64,000 nt of DNA from Haloglomus litoreum. Lineage in GTDB: Archaea > Halobacteriota > Halobacteria > Halobacteriales > Haloarculaceae. The translations under genes were made by a program, and so were the position numbers. The notes below the pieces were generated by a model. The model was not told where the DNA came from and ran no database searches. It saw only the letters and a list, made by a program, of their open reading frames with translations. The DNA is taken from positions 62,001 through 126,000 of the forward strand of contig NZ_CP119988.1 of the NCBI RefSeq assembly GCF_029338515.1, written 5' to 3'. Positions 15,854 to 24,940 of this stretch are shown in pieces (position 1 is the first letter of the stretch; each line of letters starts with the position of its first letter).

Positions 15854-18307
15854 TCAGCCCCCGTCCTCGCCGACCGCCTCGCGGAAGCGCTCCAGCCCCA
15901 GCGACAGCATATCCGGCGAGACGGCCTGGAACTCCTCGCGGTCCGGGCCCAGGTACTCGCGGACGCTGTTCCAGGCCTCTCGGGCGTAGCGCTCGTCCAG
16001 CAGCACCCGGACGCCGACCTCCTCCGGCCCTCGGATGACCCGGCCGACGGCCTGCCGGGCCTTGCGGACAGCGGGCACCGTCAGTGCGTACTCGAAGCCG
16101 TCGCCGAAGCGCCGGTCGTAGGCGGTCCGGAGCGCCCGCGTCCGGGGGCTGGCGGTGTTGATGAGCGGGACCCCACAGACGACGGCGGCGCTCAGGCGGT
16201 CCCCGCGGTAGTCGACGCCCTCCGTCAGCGTCCCGCGCAGCGAGGTGACGAGCACCTTCCCCGGCCCGTCGAAGAACCGCTGCTTGAGGTCCTCGGTGAC
16301 GTCGTCCGCCGACGATTCGTCGAGCAGGACCTCCTTCTCGACCGCCCCCCGGAGGTACTCGGCGGCCCATTCGGCCTCGGCGTAGTTGGGCATCCCGACG
16401 AGGACGTTGCCCGCCACCGACGCGACCTCCCGGAGCGCCGACGCGTGGATGCGCCGGGCCTCGGTCTCCTCGCCCGGTGCGCCGCGGTTCTCGAAGGTGA
16501 ACGGTGGTGCCGCGACCGCGAACGACTCCCGGTTCTCCGGCGGGAAGTCCAGCCCGTAGCTCCGGGTGATGACGGGCCGGTCCTCCTCGCGTTCGAGGTG
16601 GTTCAGCCCGGTCACCTCGGCGAAGGCGTCCAGCGGCTCGAGCGTCGCGCTCATCAGGACGCCGCCGCCGAACTCGTCGAGGCGCTCGGCGATGGCGTCG
16701 CCGGGCAGGCAGTTGTGGAGCGCGAACCGCGCGTTGTACGCCCGGCGCCACGAATCGGTCGGCTGGGCGTCGTCCCAGGTCCGCTCCAGTTCGATCTCGC
16801 GGAAGTGATCCACGTGGTCGGCGCGGGCCCACGCGCCCAGCGCGCGGCCCACCGCGGGCGCCGTCCGCTTCGTGTCCTCCTCCTCGACGCTGTTCAGGAT
16901 CCGCGCAGCGACGGCACACGCGCTCTCGGCGCGCACCCAGTCGCGCTCGGTGTACCCCTCCTCCTCGGCCCACGCCGTGAGGTCGTCCGTCCGGGGCGTC
17001 TCGGGGTCGCGCAGGGGGATCTCGTCGTCGGGCAGGTCGTTCAGGTCCGCCCGCCAGCCCCGGTGCTCGCGGTCGAGGTAGGACTCGACCCGCCGGCCGA
17101 GTTCCGCCCGGAGGTCGCGGAGGAACTGGCGTGTGCGCTGGAGGTCCTCGAGGTCGACGGTCGCGTCCGATAGCTCGGCGCGGATCTGGTCGACCGGCCC
17201 TGTCTGCCGCCCGGTCTCGTCGGTCATCGTCAGCGGCTGGACGACCTGTGCGAGTTCGCTCTCGGCATCGCGCAGCGACACGTCCGCGACGCCCTCGCTC
17301 ACGAGGTCGCGCACGCGCGGTTCGAGCATGTGCGCCTCGTCGCAGACGACGAACGTCTCGTCGTCGAGCAGCGCGCCCGTGAACGTCTCGACAGTCGTGG
17401 GGTCGAACGCATGATAATAATTCCCGAGAACCACCTCCACCTCCGGCAGCAGCGCCCCCATCACCGAGTGCGGGCAGGTCCCGGCGTCGACCGACAGCCG
17501 CGTGAGTTCCTGTGCGTCGATGTGGCCCGTCTCCGTCCAGTCGAAGGGGACCGCCTCCGACGCCTCGCCGTCGTCGGGCAGGTCCTCGAGGAACTGCGCG
17601 TAGAACGGGCAGTACTCCACGTCGTTCCCGGATTCTGGGGTCCCTTCGGGGTAGGGCGCCATCCCGCCCGCGGCTTCGAGGTAGTCGGCCGCGTCGCCGC
17701 CGCTCCCGGAGTCGGCCAGCCCGACCTGCTGGGAGCGGGCCTGCGCCGCGAGGTCGCCCGCGCTCGTCTCGTCGGCGAGCGCCCGGGTCCGCTCGCGCAG
17801 CCCCTCGCACCGCTCGTAGACGTTCGTATCGTCGATACCGCCCGTTCCCGCGACGTTGTACGCGCACACGTCGGCCTTCCCGACGAGCGTGAGCCCCGAC
17901 ACGGGGGTCCAGTCCTCGGGCAGGTTCGCGTTGATGATGCGGAGGTCCTGCTCGAACTGCCGGAGCTGCTGCTTGACGCTCGTCAGGCAGAGGACCCGCT
18001 CGTACTGCGTGTCCGGGTCCCGGACCAGCTGGATGCCCGCGGTGAGCGCGATATGCGTCTTGCCGGTGCCGCAGGCACCCTCCAGTGCCACGAAGCCACC
18101 GCTCTCGCCCGTTCCGATGGCCGTCTCGATGCCGTCGACCTGGTCGTCGTACGGCTCGGCGTGGCCGAACACGTCGCGCCAGGGCTGGTCGTCGTCGTGG
18201 TCGCCGCTCTCGCCGCCCGCGTCGCCGGTTCCGCCGCTCGTCCCGGCGTCGTCGCTCGAAACGTCGGCCCCCTCGGTCACGAAGTCGGGTCGGGCGTCAC
18301 CGGCCAT
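15854..18307 (-). CDS. XPD/Rad3-family DNA helicase with Fe-S motif
   Basis: An 817-aa superfamily 2 helicase of the XPD/Rad3/DinG type, acting 5' to 3' in repair. Walker A reads EGACGTGKTHIAL, the DEAH box is CDEAHMLEP, and motif VI is ARQAVGRVIRG. Four cysteines between motifs Ia and II (VCAYN, RCEGL, YCPFY, TCPHS) fit the 4Fe-4S cluster of XPD. The first ~45 residues are Gly/Asp-rich linker. The ATG at 18307 was chosen. Upstream is an AT-rich stretch (18355-18430) that probably holds the promoter rather than coding sequence. Confidence 0.9.
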   Translation of the reverse strand: MAGDARPDFVTEGADVSSDDAGTSGGTGDAGGESGDHDDDQPWRDVFGHAEPYDDQVDGIETAIGTGESGGFVALEGACGTGKTHIALTAGIQLVRDPDTQYERVLCLTSVKQQLRQFEQDLRIINANLPEDWTPVSGLTLVGKADVCAYNVAGTGGIDDTNVYERCEGLRERTRALADETSAGDLAAQARSQQVGLADSGSGGDAADYLEAAGGMAPYPEGTPESGNDVEYCPFYAQFLEDLPDDGEASEAVPFDWTETGHIDAQELTRLSVDAGTCPHSVMGALLPEVEVVLGNYYHAFDPTTVETFTGALLDDETFVVCDEAHMLEPRVRDLVSEGVADVSLRDAESELAQVVQPLTMTDETGRQTGPVDQIRAELSDATVDLEDLQRTRQFLRDLRAELGRRVESYLDREHRGWRADLNDLPDDEIPLRDPETPRTDDLTAWAEEEGYTERDWVRAESACAVAARILNSVEEEDTKRTAPAVGRALGAWARADHVDHFREIELERTWDDAQPTDSWRRAYNARFALHNCLPGDAIAERLDEFGGGVLMSATLEPLDAFAEVTGLNHLEREEDRPVITRSYGLDFPPENRESFAVAAPPFTFENRGAPGEETEARRIHASALREVASVAGNVLVGMPNYAEAEWAAEYLRGAVEKEVLLDESSADDVTEDLKQRFFDGPGKVLVTSLRGTLTEGVDYRGDRLSAAVVCGVPLINTASPRTRALRTAYDRRFGDGFEYALTVPAVRKARQAVGRVIRGPEEVGVRVLLDERYAREAWNSVREYLGPDREEFQAVSPDMLSLGLERFREAVGEDGG

Positions 18308-18309
18308 AG

Positions 18310-18461
18310 GCGTGTCGGGTCCTCCTCCCGGGATGGGTCTTGAAGTTGTGTGTGGGTTGCATATAAGTATTTTATATTCAAAGTTAGTAATCAAGCGCAG
18401 ATTTTGGTATCATATACTACTGTTTTGGATGATAGTATGCCCTGCGACGATAGACATGTCC
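18310..18461. other. AT-rich upstream region of the helicase gene
   Basis: About 150 bp with a sharp AT-rich island at 18355-18430 (TATAAGTATTTTATATTC and similar), unlike the surrounding GC-rich DNA. On the minus strand it offers several TATA-like boxes, but they lie 50-120 bp from the helicase ATG, so the transcript may have a leader. No credible gene is present. Confidence 0.45.
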
Positions 18462-19174
18462 ACGAAGCCCTCACGCTCTCGACTCGGGGGTGGTTCGAAA
18501 ATCGGTGATTTTCGTCATCACGAGAGAGCTCCGCTCTCTCGAACGACCTCGCTGCGCTCCTCGGGTTCGCTTCGCTCGGCCTGCGGTGCTTGCGTCGTCC
18601 ACCTTCGTCGAGTTCTGGAAGACGTTCCTGCTCGCGTTGCTGCGCGGGCTGCGACTTCCAGCGTTCGCGCTTCGCGCTCACAGCGCTCGCTCTTCGAGTC
18701 CGCCAGGGGGTTGTGTTTCGAGTCGAGCGACGCGCGTTGTGGTTCCAGCGGAGTGCTAGTGCCCCCACACCTCCCCGCGCCAGCGCCGGGGACCACCGAA
18801 CACGCTCGCTTCGTCGTCGGGCTACGCCCGACTGCAAGCGGGACGGAGTCCCGCCCTGCTCGCGGTTCGGCGCGGGTGGCGCTGGCGCGCTTCCTGATTC
18901 CGGAACCGGCCGACCGAGCAACCGCTCTCCGGCCGGGAGCGCGTGGCGCAGCGCGGACGCGCAAGCCCGCGCGACCTGGGGAAGGGCAGGGCCACCGCGC
19001 CCGTGACACAACTGACTCCTGGCGGACTCGAAGGGCGAGCGCGCTCAGCGTGGCCCCGGCGACGTAAGCACCGCAGCGGATGCCCGGAACGGCGCGAGCG
19101 GAGCGAGCGCCGCACGCCCGGACCGCGAGGAGCGCAGCGAGCCGCGGCCGCCTGAGCGCGCGAGGGCTTCGTAG
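18462..19174. repeat. Dispersed gene-free repeat, copy 1 (0.7 kb, inverted ends)
   Basis: A non-coding block bounded by ACGAAGCCCTCACGCTCTCG at the left and its near inverse GCGCGAGGGCTTCGTAG at the right. Inside are perfect hairpins CGAAAATC-GGT-GATTTTCG (18496-18514) and GAGAGAGC-TCC-GCTCTCTC (18522-18540). It shares long identical blocks with the copies at 39808 and 44117, for example GCGGAGTGCTAGTG and CGACCTGGGGAAGGGCAGGG. Long open frames through it are in several frames with Arg/Ser/Pro-rich products and no shared protein between copies, so I treat it as non-coding. Confidence 0.75.
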
Positions 19175-19285
19175 ATGGTTCCGTTACCGGAGGTCCTCGC
19201 TTCATCGCTGCCGACATCTGTGACACCACGCGACCACCACGCCCGAGCCCCGACGGTTTACCCGTCCGCCCGCCCAACTCCCGGT

Positions 19286-19891
19286 ATGAGCATGGACGCC
19301 GACTTCGACGCCGAGGCGTGGGCGACGGAACTCGAGGAGTACCGCGCGGAGAAGGACGAGTTCTTCGCCGAGCACCGGCAGTCACCCATCCCGGCGGACG
19401 ACCGCGAGGACTTCGAGGGGCTGACCTACTACGACCCGGACCCCTCGCTGCGCGTCGCGGCGCGGGTCGAGCCCGCCGACGGCGAGGACACCATCGAACT
19501 GGAGATGACGCAGGGCGAGCCCCAGCCGTACGAGCGCGCGGCGAAACTCGTCTTCGAACTCGACGGCGGGGAGCACGAGCTGTACGGGTACGAGCAGGTC
19601 CAGCCCGAGGAGGGCCACGACCACGCGGCGGACGACACGACGACGTTGTTCGTCCCGTTCCGGGACGGCACCACGGGCGATACGACGTACGGTGCGGGCC
19701 GGTACATGGAGTTCGAGGTGGAGGGCGACCTCGCCGACGCGGACGAACTCCCGCTGGATTTCAACCTCGCGTACCACCCGTTCTGTGTCTACAACGAGGC
19801 GTTCGCCTGCCCGCTGGCGCCGCCGGAGAACACGCTCGACGTGCGCATCGAGGCGGGCGAGCGGCTGGCGCGGTCGCTCGGCTCCGACTGA
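19286..19891 (+). CDS. DUF1684 family protein
   Basis: A 201-aa cytoplasmic protein with the DUF1684 pattern: an N-terminal helix with WATELEEYRAEKDEFF, LTYYDPDPSLRVAAR, then GAGRYMEFEV and DFNLAYHPFCVYNEAF followed by CPLAPPENTLDVRIEAGE. Its function is unknown. A bound metal or small molecule has been suggested for the beta-rich core because of the invariant N-x-A-Y-x-P-x-C residues. The ATG at 19286 was preferred to the Met two codons later. Confidence 0.88.
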   Translation: MSMDADFDAEAWATELEEYRAEKDEFFAEHRQSPIPADDREDFEGLTYYDPDPSLRVAARVEPADGEDTIELEMTQGEPQPYERAAKLVFELDGGEHELYGYEQVQPEEGHDHAADDTTTLFVPFRDGTTGDTTYGAGRYMEFEVEGDLADADELPLDFNLAYHPFCVYNEAFACPLAPPENTLDVRIEAGERLARSLGSD

Positions 19892-19906
19892 CCCGGGCGA
19901 GCGGCG

Positions 19907-20554
19907 TCAGCCCCGCATGAGGTTCATCACCTCGTCGGCCACGTCCGGCGCGACCGCGAGGACGTAGGACTGGCCGGGTTCGAGGACCGTCTCCGGGCCG
20001 GCGATGGTGTCGCCGGCGGCGTCCGAGACCACGAGGCTCCCCCGCGGGAGCGCGACGTCGGCCAGCGCCCGCCCGGCGACGGGGGCGCCCTCGGCGACCC
20101 GGACCTCCAGGATGTCGAGCGCGCCGGTGGCCTCGGTCAGCGTCTGGACGTCGTGCTCGATGGCGTTGGCGGTCGCGCGGGCGCCGGCGCGCTCGGGGAA
20201 GGTGACGGCGTCGACGAACCCGGCGTACTCGTCGCCCACCTCGCGGTCCGTCCGCATCACCGTCTCGAGCCCCGATTCGAGCCGGGTGGCGACCATGCAG
20301 GTGGCGAGGTTGACCCCCGTCCGGCCGGTCAGCGCGGCGAGCGCGTCGGCGCGGTCCAGCCCGGCCTGTTCGAGGATGGACGGCCGCGTCGCGTCCCCCT
20401 GGATGACGGTCGCGATGTACTCGTCGCTGAGCGCCTCCACCCGGTCTGGGTCCTCCTCGACGACGACGACGTCGTGCCCCCGGTCGTCGAGGAGTTCCGC
20501 GGTTCGTGTCCCGACCCGGCCGCCCCCCACGACGACCACCCTGAGCGATGCCAC
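19907..20554 (-). CDS. TrkA-N/TrkA-C domain regulatory protein
   Basis: A 215-aa RCK-type protein. Residues 3-120 form a Rossmann nucleotide-binding domain (VVVVGGGRVGTRTAELL, acidic VVEEDP, then QGDATRPSIL). The C-terminal ~70 residues form a TrkA-C domain. Such proteins bind NAD(H), ATP or c-di-AMP and gate transporters. The gene begins 2 bp after the stop of the APC permease gene, so it very likely controls that permease. Confidence 0.88.
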   Translation of the reverse strand: MASLRVVVVGGGRVGTRTAELLDDRGHDVVVVEEDPDRVEALSDEYIATVIQGDATRPSILEQAGLDRADALAALTGRTGVNLATCMVATRLESGLETVMRTDREVGDEYAGFVDAVTFPERAGARATANAIEHDVQTLTEATGALDILEVRVAEGAPVAGRALADVALPRGSLVVSDAAGDTIAGPETVLEPGQSYVLAVAPDVADEVMNLMRG

Positions 20555-20556
20555 GG

Positions 20557-22020
20557 TCAGTCACCCCCCTCCTCGGCGAGGTCGCCGTCGACGGGGGCCC
20601 CCGCCCCGACGGCTTCCCGCCGCCGTTCGAGCGCGTAGTACGCCACCACCCCGAGGACGATCCAGCCGGCGCTCAGCGCCAGCGCCAGCCGGTCAGTCCG
20701 GAAGAGGTACTCGACGAGGACGCCGGTGAGCAGGAGGTTCAGCACGATCCCCAGCACCGGCGGCACCGGGTAGTAGGGAACCTCGTACGGACGGTTCATG
20801 TCGGGGCGCTCCCGGCGCAGTTTCATCAAAGCACCGTTGACCACGACGAACGACAGCAGGAAGAACAGGCTGGACATGTTGCCCGCGCTCTTCGTGGGGA
20901 GGACGACCGAGCCGAGCATCACGATGGCGCTGCCGAGGATGGCGAGGAACGGCGTCCCGAAGCGGTGGTGGATGGTCCCGAAGCGGGGGAGCAGCTGTCC
21001 CTCCCGGCCCATCGAGAACGCCACCCGCGAGGACGCGATGACGACGGCGTTCAGCGCCGTGACCGTCGAGAACACCGCGCCGAAGACGATGACGGCGCCC
21101 CCGTTCTGGATGACCGGCAGCCCCGTCGGCATGAACGAGGTGGCCGCCGCCGCGATGCCGGCCTCGCCCGCCGCCGCGAGCCCCGGTGCGCCGAGGGTGC
21201 CGATGGCGACGGTCACCACGAGCAGGTAGACCACGACCGTCGCGCCGAGGCTCACGAAGATGGCCTTCGGGATGTTCTCGCGCGGGTTCTTCACCTCCTC
21301 CGTGACCGTGGTGATGAGGTCGTACCCCTCGAAGGCGATGAAGGTCAGGCCCATCGCCGGGAGGATGCTGAGTGCGCCCCCCTCGCCCGTGAACAGCGGG
21401 TCGAAGTTCTGGAACGTGAAGCTCGTCTCCCCGCCGCCGCCCGCCGACAGGAAGCCGAAGGCGACGAAGACGAGCAGGATGGTGACCTTGACCGCCGTGA
21501 ATATCGTCTCGACGCTCCCGCTCGCGGCCGTCGAGACGGCGTTCACGGCCACCAGCCCGAGCACCGCGACGAACGCCAGCGCCACCTCGGCGGGGACCGC
21601 CGGGAGCACCGGCAGCGCGACGGCGCCGACCTCCCCCGGCGGCGGGACGTAGCCGTAGACGTGCAGCAGTTCGAGGAAGTTCGGCGCGAACCCCAGCGCG
21701 TACAGCCCGCCGGCGATCATGTAGGCGAACCAGAGCATCCACCCCATGACGAACGAGGCGAGGTCGTCGAAGATCTCCCGGACGAAGGCGTAGCCCCCCC
21801 CGCTCTTCGGGATGGCCGAGGCCAGCTCCGCGTACGAGAGCCCCGTGAACGCCGTGACGGCGCCGTTGAGCGCGAACACGAGGATGGCGGCCGGGCCGGA
21901 GAGCTCGGCCGCCAGCCCCGTCAGCACGAAGATGCCGGCGCCGATCATCGCCCCCATCCCGATCATGGTCGCGTCGAGGAGCCCGAGTTCCGCCGCGGGC
22001 TCGCGTTCGCCGTGGGACAT
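20557..22020 (-). CDS. APC family amino acid permease
   Basis: A 487-aa secondary transporter with about 12 helices. The APC helix-1 motif is GAMIGAGIFVLTGLAAELSGPAA, with the family's G-A-G-I-F at about residue 27. The conserved YAELASAIPKSGGGYAFV and TFIAFEGYDLITTVTEEV follow. Length and motifs match haloarchaeal cationic or branched amino acid permeases. A TrkA-like gene is coupled 2 bp downstream. The substrate cannot be read from the sequence. Confidence 0.92.
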   Translation of the reverse strand: MSHGEREPAAELGLLDATMIGMGAMIGAGIFVLTGLAAELSGPAAILVFALNGAVTAFTGLSYAELASAIPKSGGGYAFVREIFDDLASFVMGWMLWFAYMIAGGLYALGFAPNFLELLHVYGYVPPPGEVGAVALPVLPAVPAEVALAFVAVLGLVAVNAVSTAASGSVETIFTAVKVTILLVFVAFGFLSAGGGGETSFTFQNFDPLFTGEGGALSILPAMGLTFIAFEGYDLITTVTEEVKNPRENIPKAIFVSLGATVVVYLLVVTVAIGTLGAPGLAAAGEAGIAAAATSFMPTGLPVIQNGGAVIVFGAVFSTVTALNAVVIASSRVAFSMGREGQLLPRFGTIHHRFGTPFLAILGSAIVMLGSVVLPTKSAGNMSSLFFLLSFVVVNGALMKLRRERPDMNRPYEVPYYPVPPVLGIVLNLLLTGVLVEYLFRTDRLALALSAGWIVLGVVAYYALERRREAVGAGAPVDGDLAEEGGD

Positions 22021-22103
22021 CTACAGGTCGTCCCGATGCCCGACCCCCTGGTAGTTAACGGTACGGTCAGTCGGGCGCCCGACCGACGGATAGCCGGCCG
22101 GAC

Positions 22104-24848
22104 TCAGCCCCGGGTCAGTTCGGCCGCGATGCCGTGTTCGTCCACGAGGTTCTCCCGAACCTCGGCGAGGAGTTCCGCCCAGGAGAGCTCCCCCATCAGC
22201 CAGAGTTTGGCTGGCCGGTCACTCGGGACGGCGGCACGCATGTCCTTGTAGGTGAGACCACACTCCTCGCCGAGGCGGTGCTTCCAGCCGGTGTCCTCGT
22301 ACCCGTCGACGGTCACTTCGGCGTCGTAGTCCTCCCACTCGTGGCCGCTCCAGAGGTACGCCGCGAGGCCATGGGTACGGATCCAGTGCTTGAGCTCGCC
22401 GCCCTCCTTCTCGACGCTGACCGCCGTCCCGTCGAGTTCCGGGAGCTTCGGGAGTTCGATGGGCACGTCGCCGAACCCGCGCCGGATCTCGTGGGCGTAC
22501 CACTCGGGGTAGGCGAAGGCGCGGCGGTAGTCGCTCCAGACGTCGATTATCGTGTCGAGCCACCCGTCCTCCGCGGCTTCCTCGAGGTCGGTGTAGAGCC
22601 GGAGGTCGGTGAGTGGGACGTCGTCGAGCGCGTAGCTGAGGAACTGCACCGTGTAGGGGTCCTCGAACGAGGGGAAGCCGCCGTCGTCGCCCGACCGCCG
22701 GAAGGTGTACTGCCCGGCACCGAGCCCGGTCGGTCCCGGGAGCGAGGTGTTCTCGTCGCTGTGGAGCATCCAGACCGCCCGGAGTCCGCTGGTTCGATTC
22801 CCGAACCCACCAACGACCTCGTCGTCCCACGACAGCACGGCGGCGTCCCAGGCGTGACTCCCGCGGATTCGGTCGTCCAGTCGGTCACCCAGGTCGCCTG
22901 CGAGGTAGCCTTGCTCGTGGAAGGCGCTGAGTGAGGTGAGCTCCTCCTCGAGTGTCTCGCGGTCGAGGTCCTCGCGGAGTTTCCGCTCGTCGAGCGCGAG
23001 CCGGCCGATGCGCCCGCCGTACTCGGCGTCGGTGAGCTCGTCCAGCTTGTCCTCCCGGTCCGCGAGCAGCTCGTCGAGGTCGTCCTCCTTCTGCTCGATG
23101 CGCTCCCGCAGCTCCTCGGTCCGTTCATCGAGCCGGTCCAGCTCCGGTTCGACCCGCGTCTCGAGCAGCTCCTCCTCGCGGGCGCGGACCGCACGCCACG
23201 TCTCCGACACCGCCTCGTGTGCCGCCCGTCGCTCCTCGAGTTCGTCCAGGCGCCGCCGGCACTCGTTCAGTTGCTGTTCGTGGTCGGGACCGAGGATACC
23301 GAGGTCCGGAAGGAACCAGCGCCCGCCCTCCTCGATGGTCCGCTCCAGACGTTCGATCTCCTCCCGGAGGTACGTCCCGAGCGCGTCGGCCCGCTCGGGC
23401 ACCGTGCTGGCGCCGGAATCGATTCGCTCCGTCCCGTCGGCCCGCTGCCACTCGTCGTCGACCAGCTCCCGGAGCGCCGCCTGGCGCCGCTGTTCCGCCG
23501 CCGTGAGGCGCTCGTCGGCGCGCTCCAGGGCCAGCAGGAGGGTCGGCTCGTCGTGCTCCCCGTCGAGGGTGTCGACGAACTGGTCGACCTCGTCGGGGGT
23601 CGCCTCGGCGAGCGCCTCCCCGGAGCCGATGGTGCGGTCCAGGGCCGCTTCGACCTCCTCGGCGACCGAATCCGGTTCCCCGCACTCCCGGAGTGCCACG
23701 GTCGGATCGTCGACGGCTCGCTCCAGAACCGCCCGCTCTCGCTGTGCGTCGCGGAGCCGCCCCACGAGCACTCCCTCCCCGTCGCCGCGCCCGACCTGCT
23801 CCCGGAGCTCCGCGATCCGCTCGTTCAGGTCGCAGTACGTCCGCACGCCCTCGATGGGGACCGAGAGCTGGGTCTGGTCGAACGAGCCGACCCGGTGCCT
23901 CGGTGTCATCATCTTGGCTCTCATCCGACCCCTGCTGTAGAGCCGCATGGAGCCCCATTCGGCTGCGATGCCGTAGATCGCCGCCGTGATCCTGTTTCTG
24001 ACCGTGTCCAGGTACGGTTCCGGACCACGGTCGTCGCCGGCCATCCGGGCCTCGTCGACGCCGACGAGGAAGTACTCCCAGTACGGCGGTCCGGTCAGTT
24101 CCCGCCGTGCCTCGATCTCGTCGGTGTCGGGCATCGTTCCGTCGTCAGCGTCATCGATTCCCGCGTACCGGTAGATCGGCAACGGGTCGTCCGTCCCGGC
24201 GTCGATGAGCTTCTGCAGATCCCCGAGCGCGGCGTAGGTGTTGGCGTAGTACCGGTCGTCGCCCGGTGGCCTGAGCGTCCCCGTGTCCTCCGGGAGCTCC
24301 GGAAGGATTCCGATTCCGGTGGCGTACACGCCGATACCGCGCTCGCCGTGCAGGTCCGTCGAGAGCTCCCTGATGATGCTCGCGACGAGCGGGACGGTTC
24401 CGCTCCCGGTCCCGCCACCCAGCGAGTGGACGTGGACGACGTTGAGCTCCGGGGGGAGGTCGGACGAGGCCTCGATCGCGTCCGCCTGCTCCTCGAGCGC
24501 CTCGCTGATGGCCTCGACCGTCGCGTCGTACGAGCCGCCGCTGTCCAGCTTGTACCGCCCGACCGGTCGCTGGCGCTCGGCCCCCTTCGCGCCGATCCGC
24601 ATGTCCTCAGTGAGATACGGGTAGGCCCGCTTGTCCGCCGCGATGTTCTTCGCCGGTGCCCGAAGGGGGACCTGCGTGGCCGCATCCGGGGCGTCCCTCA
24701 GCGCGTCCTCGTCCGAGTCGACCGCCACGTACTCGAAGCGTTCGTCGTACTGGTCTCCCCACCCGAGCCCGTCGCTGTCGTGGAGCCGGTCGATGACGCT
24801 GCATCCCGCCCCCCCGACCCCCACGACAACCGTCGGCGTCATCGGCAT
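22104..24848 (-). CDS. Giant tubulin/FtsZ-superfamily protein, paralogue 1
   Basis: About 914 aa. The N-terminal GTPase-like domain begins TVVVGVGGAGCSVIDRL (FtsZ-type first loop). It contains the tubulin signature SLGGGTGSGT near residue 150, and continues with conserved RQRPVGRYKLD and DDRYYANTYAAL to about residue 340. A long charged coiled-coil region (about 345-650) follows. The C-terminal domain, shared by all three paralogues, has DPYTVQFLSY and FAYPEWYAHEI and ends LTRG. FtsZ and CetZ are about 350-400 aa, so more than half of this protein is extra. It resembles the Tubulin-like (PF13809/FtsZ-like) families. Start: ATG 24848 or 24842; an ATG at 24878 is also in frame. Probably co-transcribed after paralogue 2. 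Confidence 0.85.
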   Translation of the reverse strand: MPMTPTVVVGVGGAGCSVIDRLHDSDGLGWGDQYDERFEYVAVDSDEDALRDAPDAATQVPLRAPAKNIAADKRAYPYLTEDMRIGAKGAERQRPVGRYKLDSGGSYDATVEAISEALEEQADAIEASSDLPPELNVVHVHSLGGGTGSGTVPLVASIIRELSTDLHGERGIGVYATGIGILPELPEDTGTLRPPGDDRYYANTYAALGDLQKLIDAGTDDPLPIYRYAGIDDADDGTMPDTDEIEARRELTGPPYWEYFLVGVDEARMAGDDRGPEPYLDTVRNRITAAIYGIAAEWGSMRLYSRGRMRAKMMTPRHRVGSFDQTQLSVPIEGVRTYCDLNERIAELREQVGRGDGEGVLVGRLRDAQRERAVLERAVDDPTVALRECGEPDSVAEEVEAALDRTIGSGEALAEATPDEVDQFVDTLDGEHDEPTLLLALERADERLTAAEQRRQAALRELVDDEWQRADGTERIDSGASTVPERADALGTYLREEIERLERTIEEGGRWFLPDLGILGPDHEQQLNECRRRLDELEERRAAHEAVSETWRAVRAREEELLETRVEPELDRLDERTEELRERIEQKEDDLDELLADREDKLDELTDAEYGGRIGRLALDERKLREDLDRETLEEELTSLSAFHEQGYLAGDLGDRLDDRIRGSHAWDAAVLSWDDEVVGGFGNRTSGLRAVWMLHSDENTSLPGPTGLGAGQYTFRRSGDDGGFPSFEDPYTVQFLSYALDDVPLTDLRLYTDLEEAAEDGWLDTIIDVWSDYRRAFAYPEWYAHEIRRGFGDVPIELPKLPELDGTAVSVEKEGGELKHWIRTHGLAAYLWSGHEWEDYDAEVTVDGYEDTGWKHRLGEECGLTYKDMRAAVPSDRPAKLWLMGELSWAELLAEVRENLVDEHGIAAELTRG

Positions 24849-24940
24849 ACCCGTCGGCTGGACTCGTCGGGCCTTCATCCTTTGCCAGCCCTGCCCCCGG
24901 AGAGTGTTCCGGAGTCCGATAGCGCCGGGTCACCCCCTCG

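Noticed and set aside
20548..22251. Plus-strand frame of ~567 codons opposite the APC permease
   Set aside because: Its composition is the mirror of the permease codons (D/R/E/H-rich with no domain), while the minus strand has a clear transporter.
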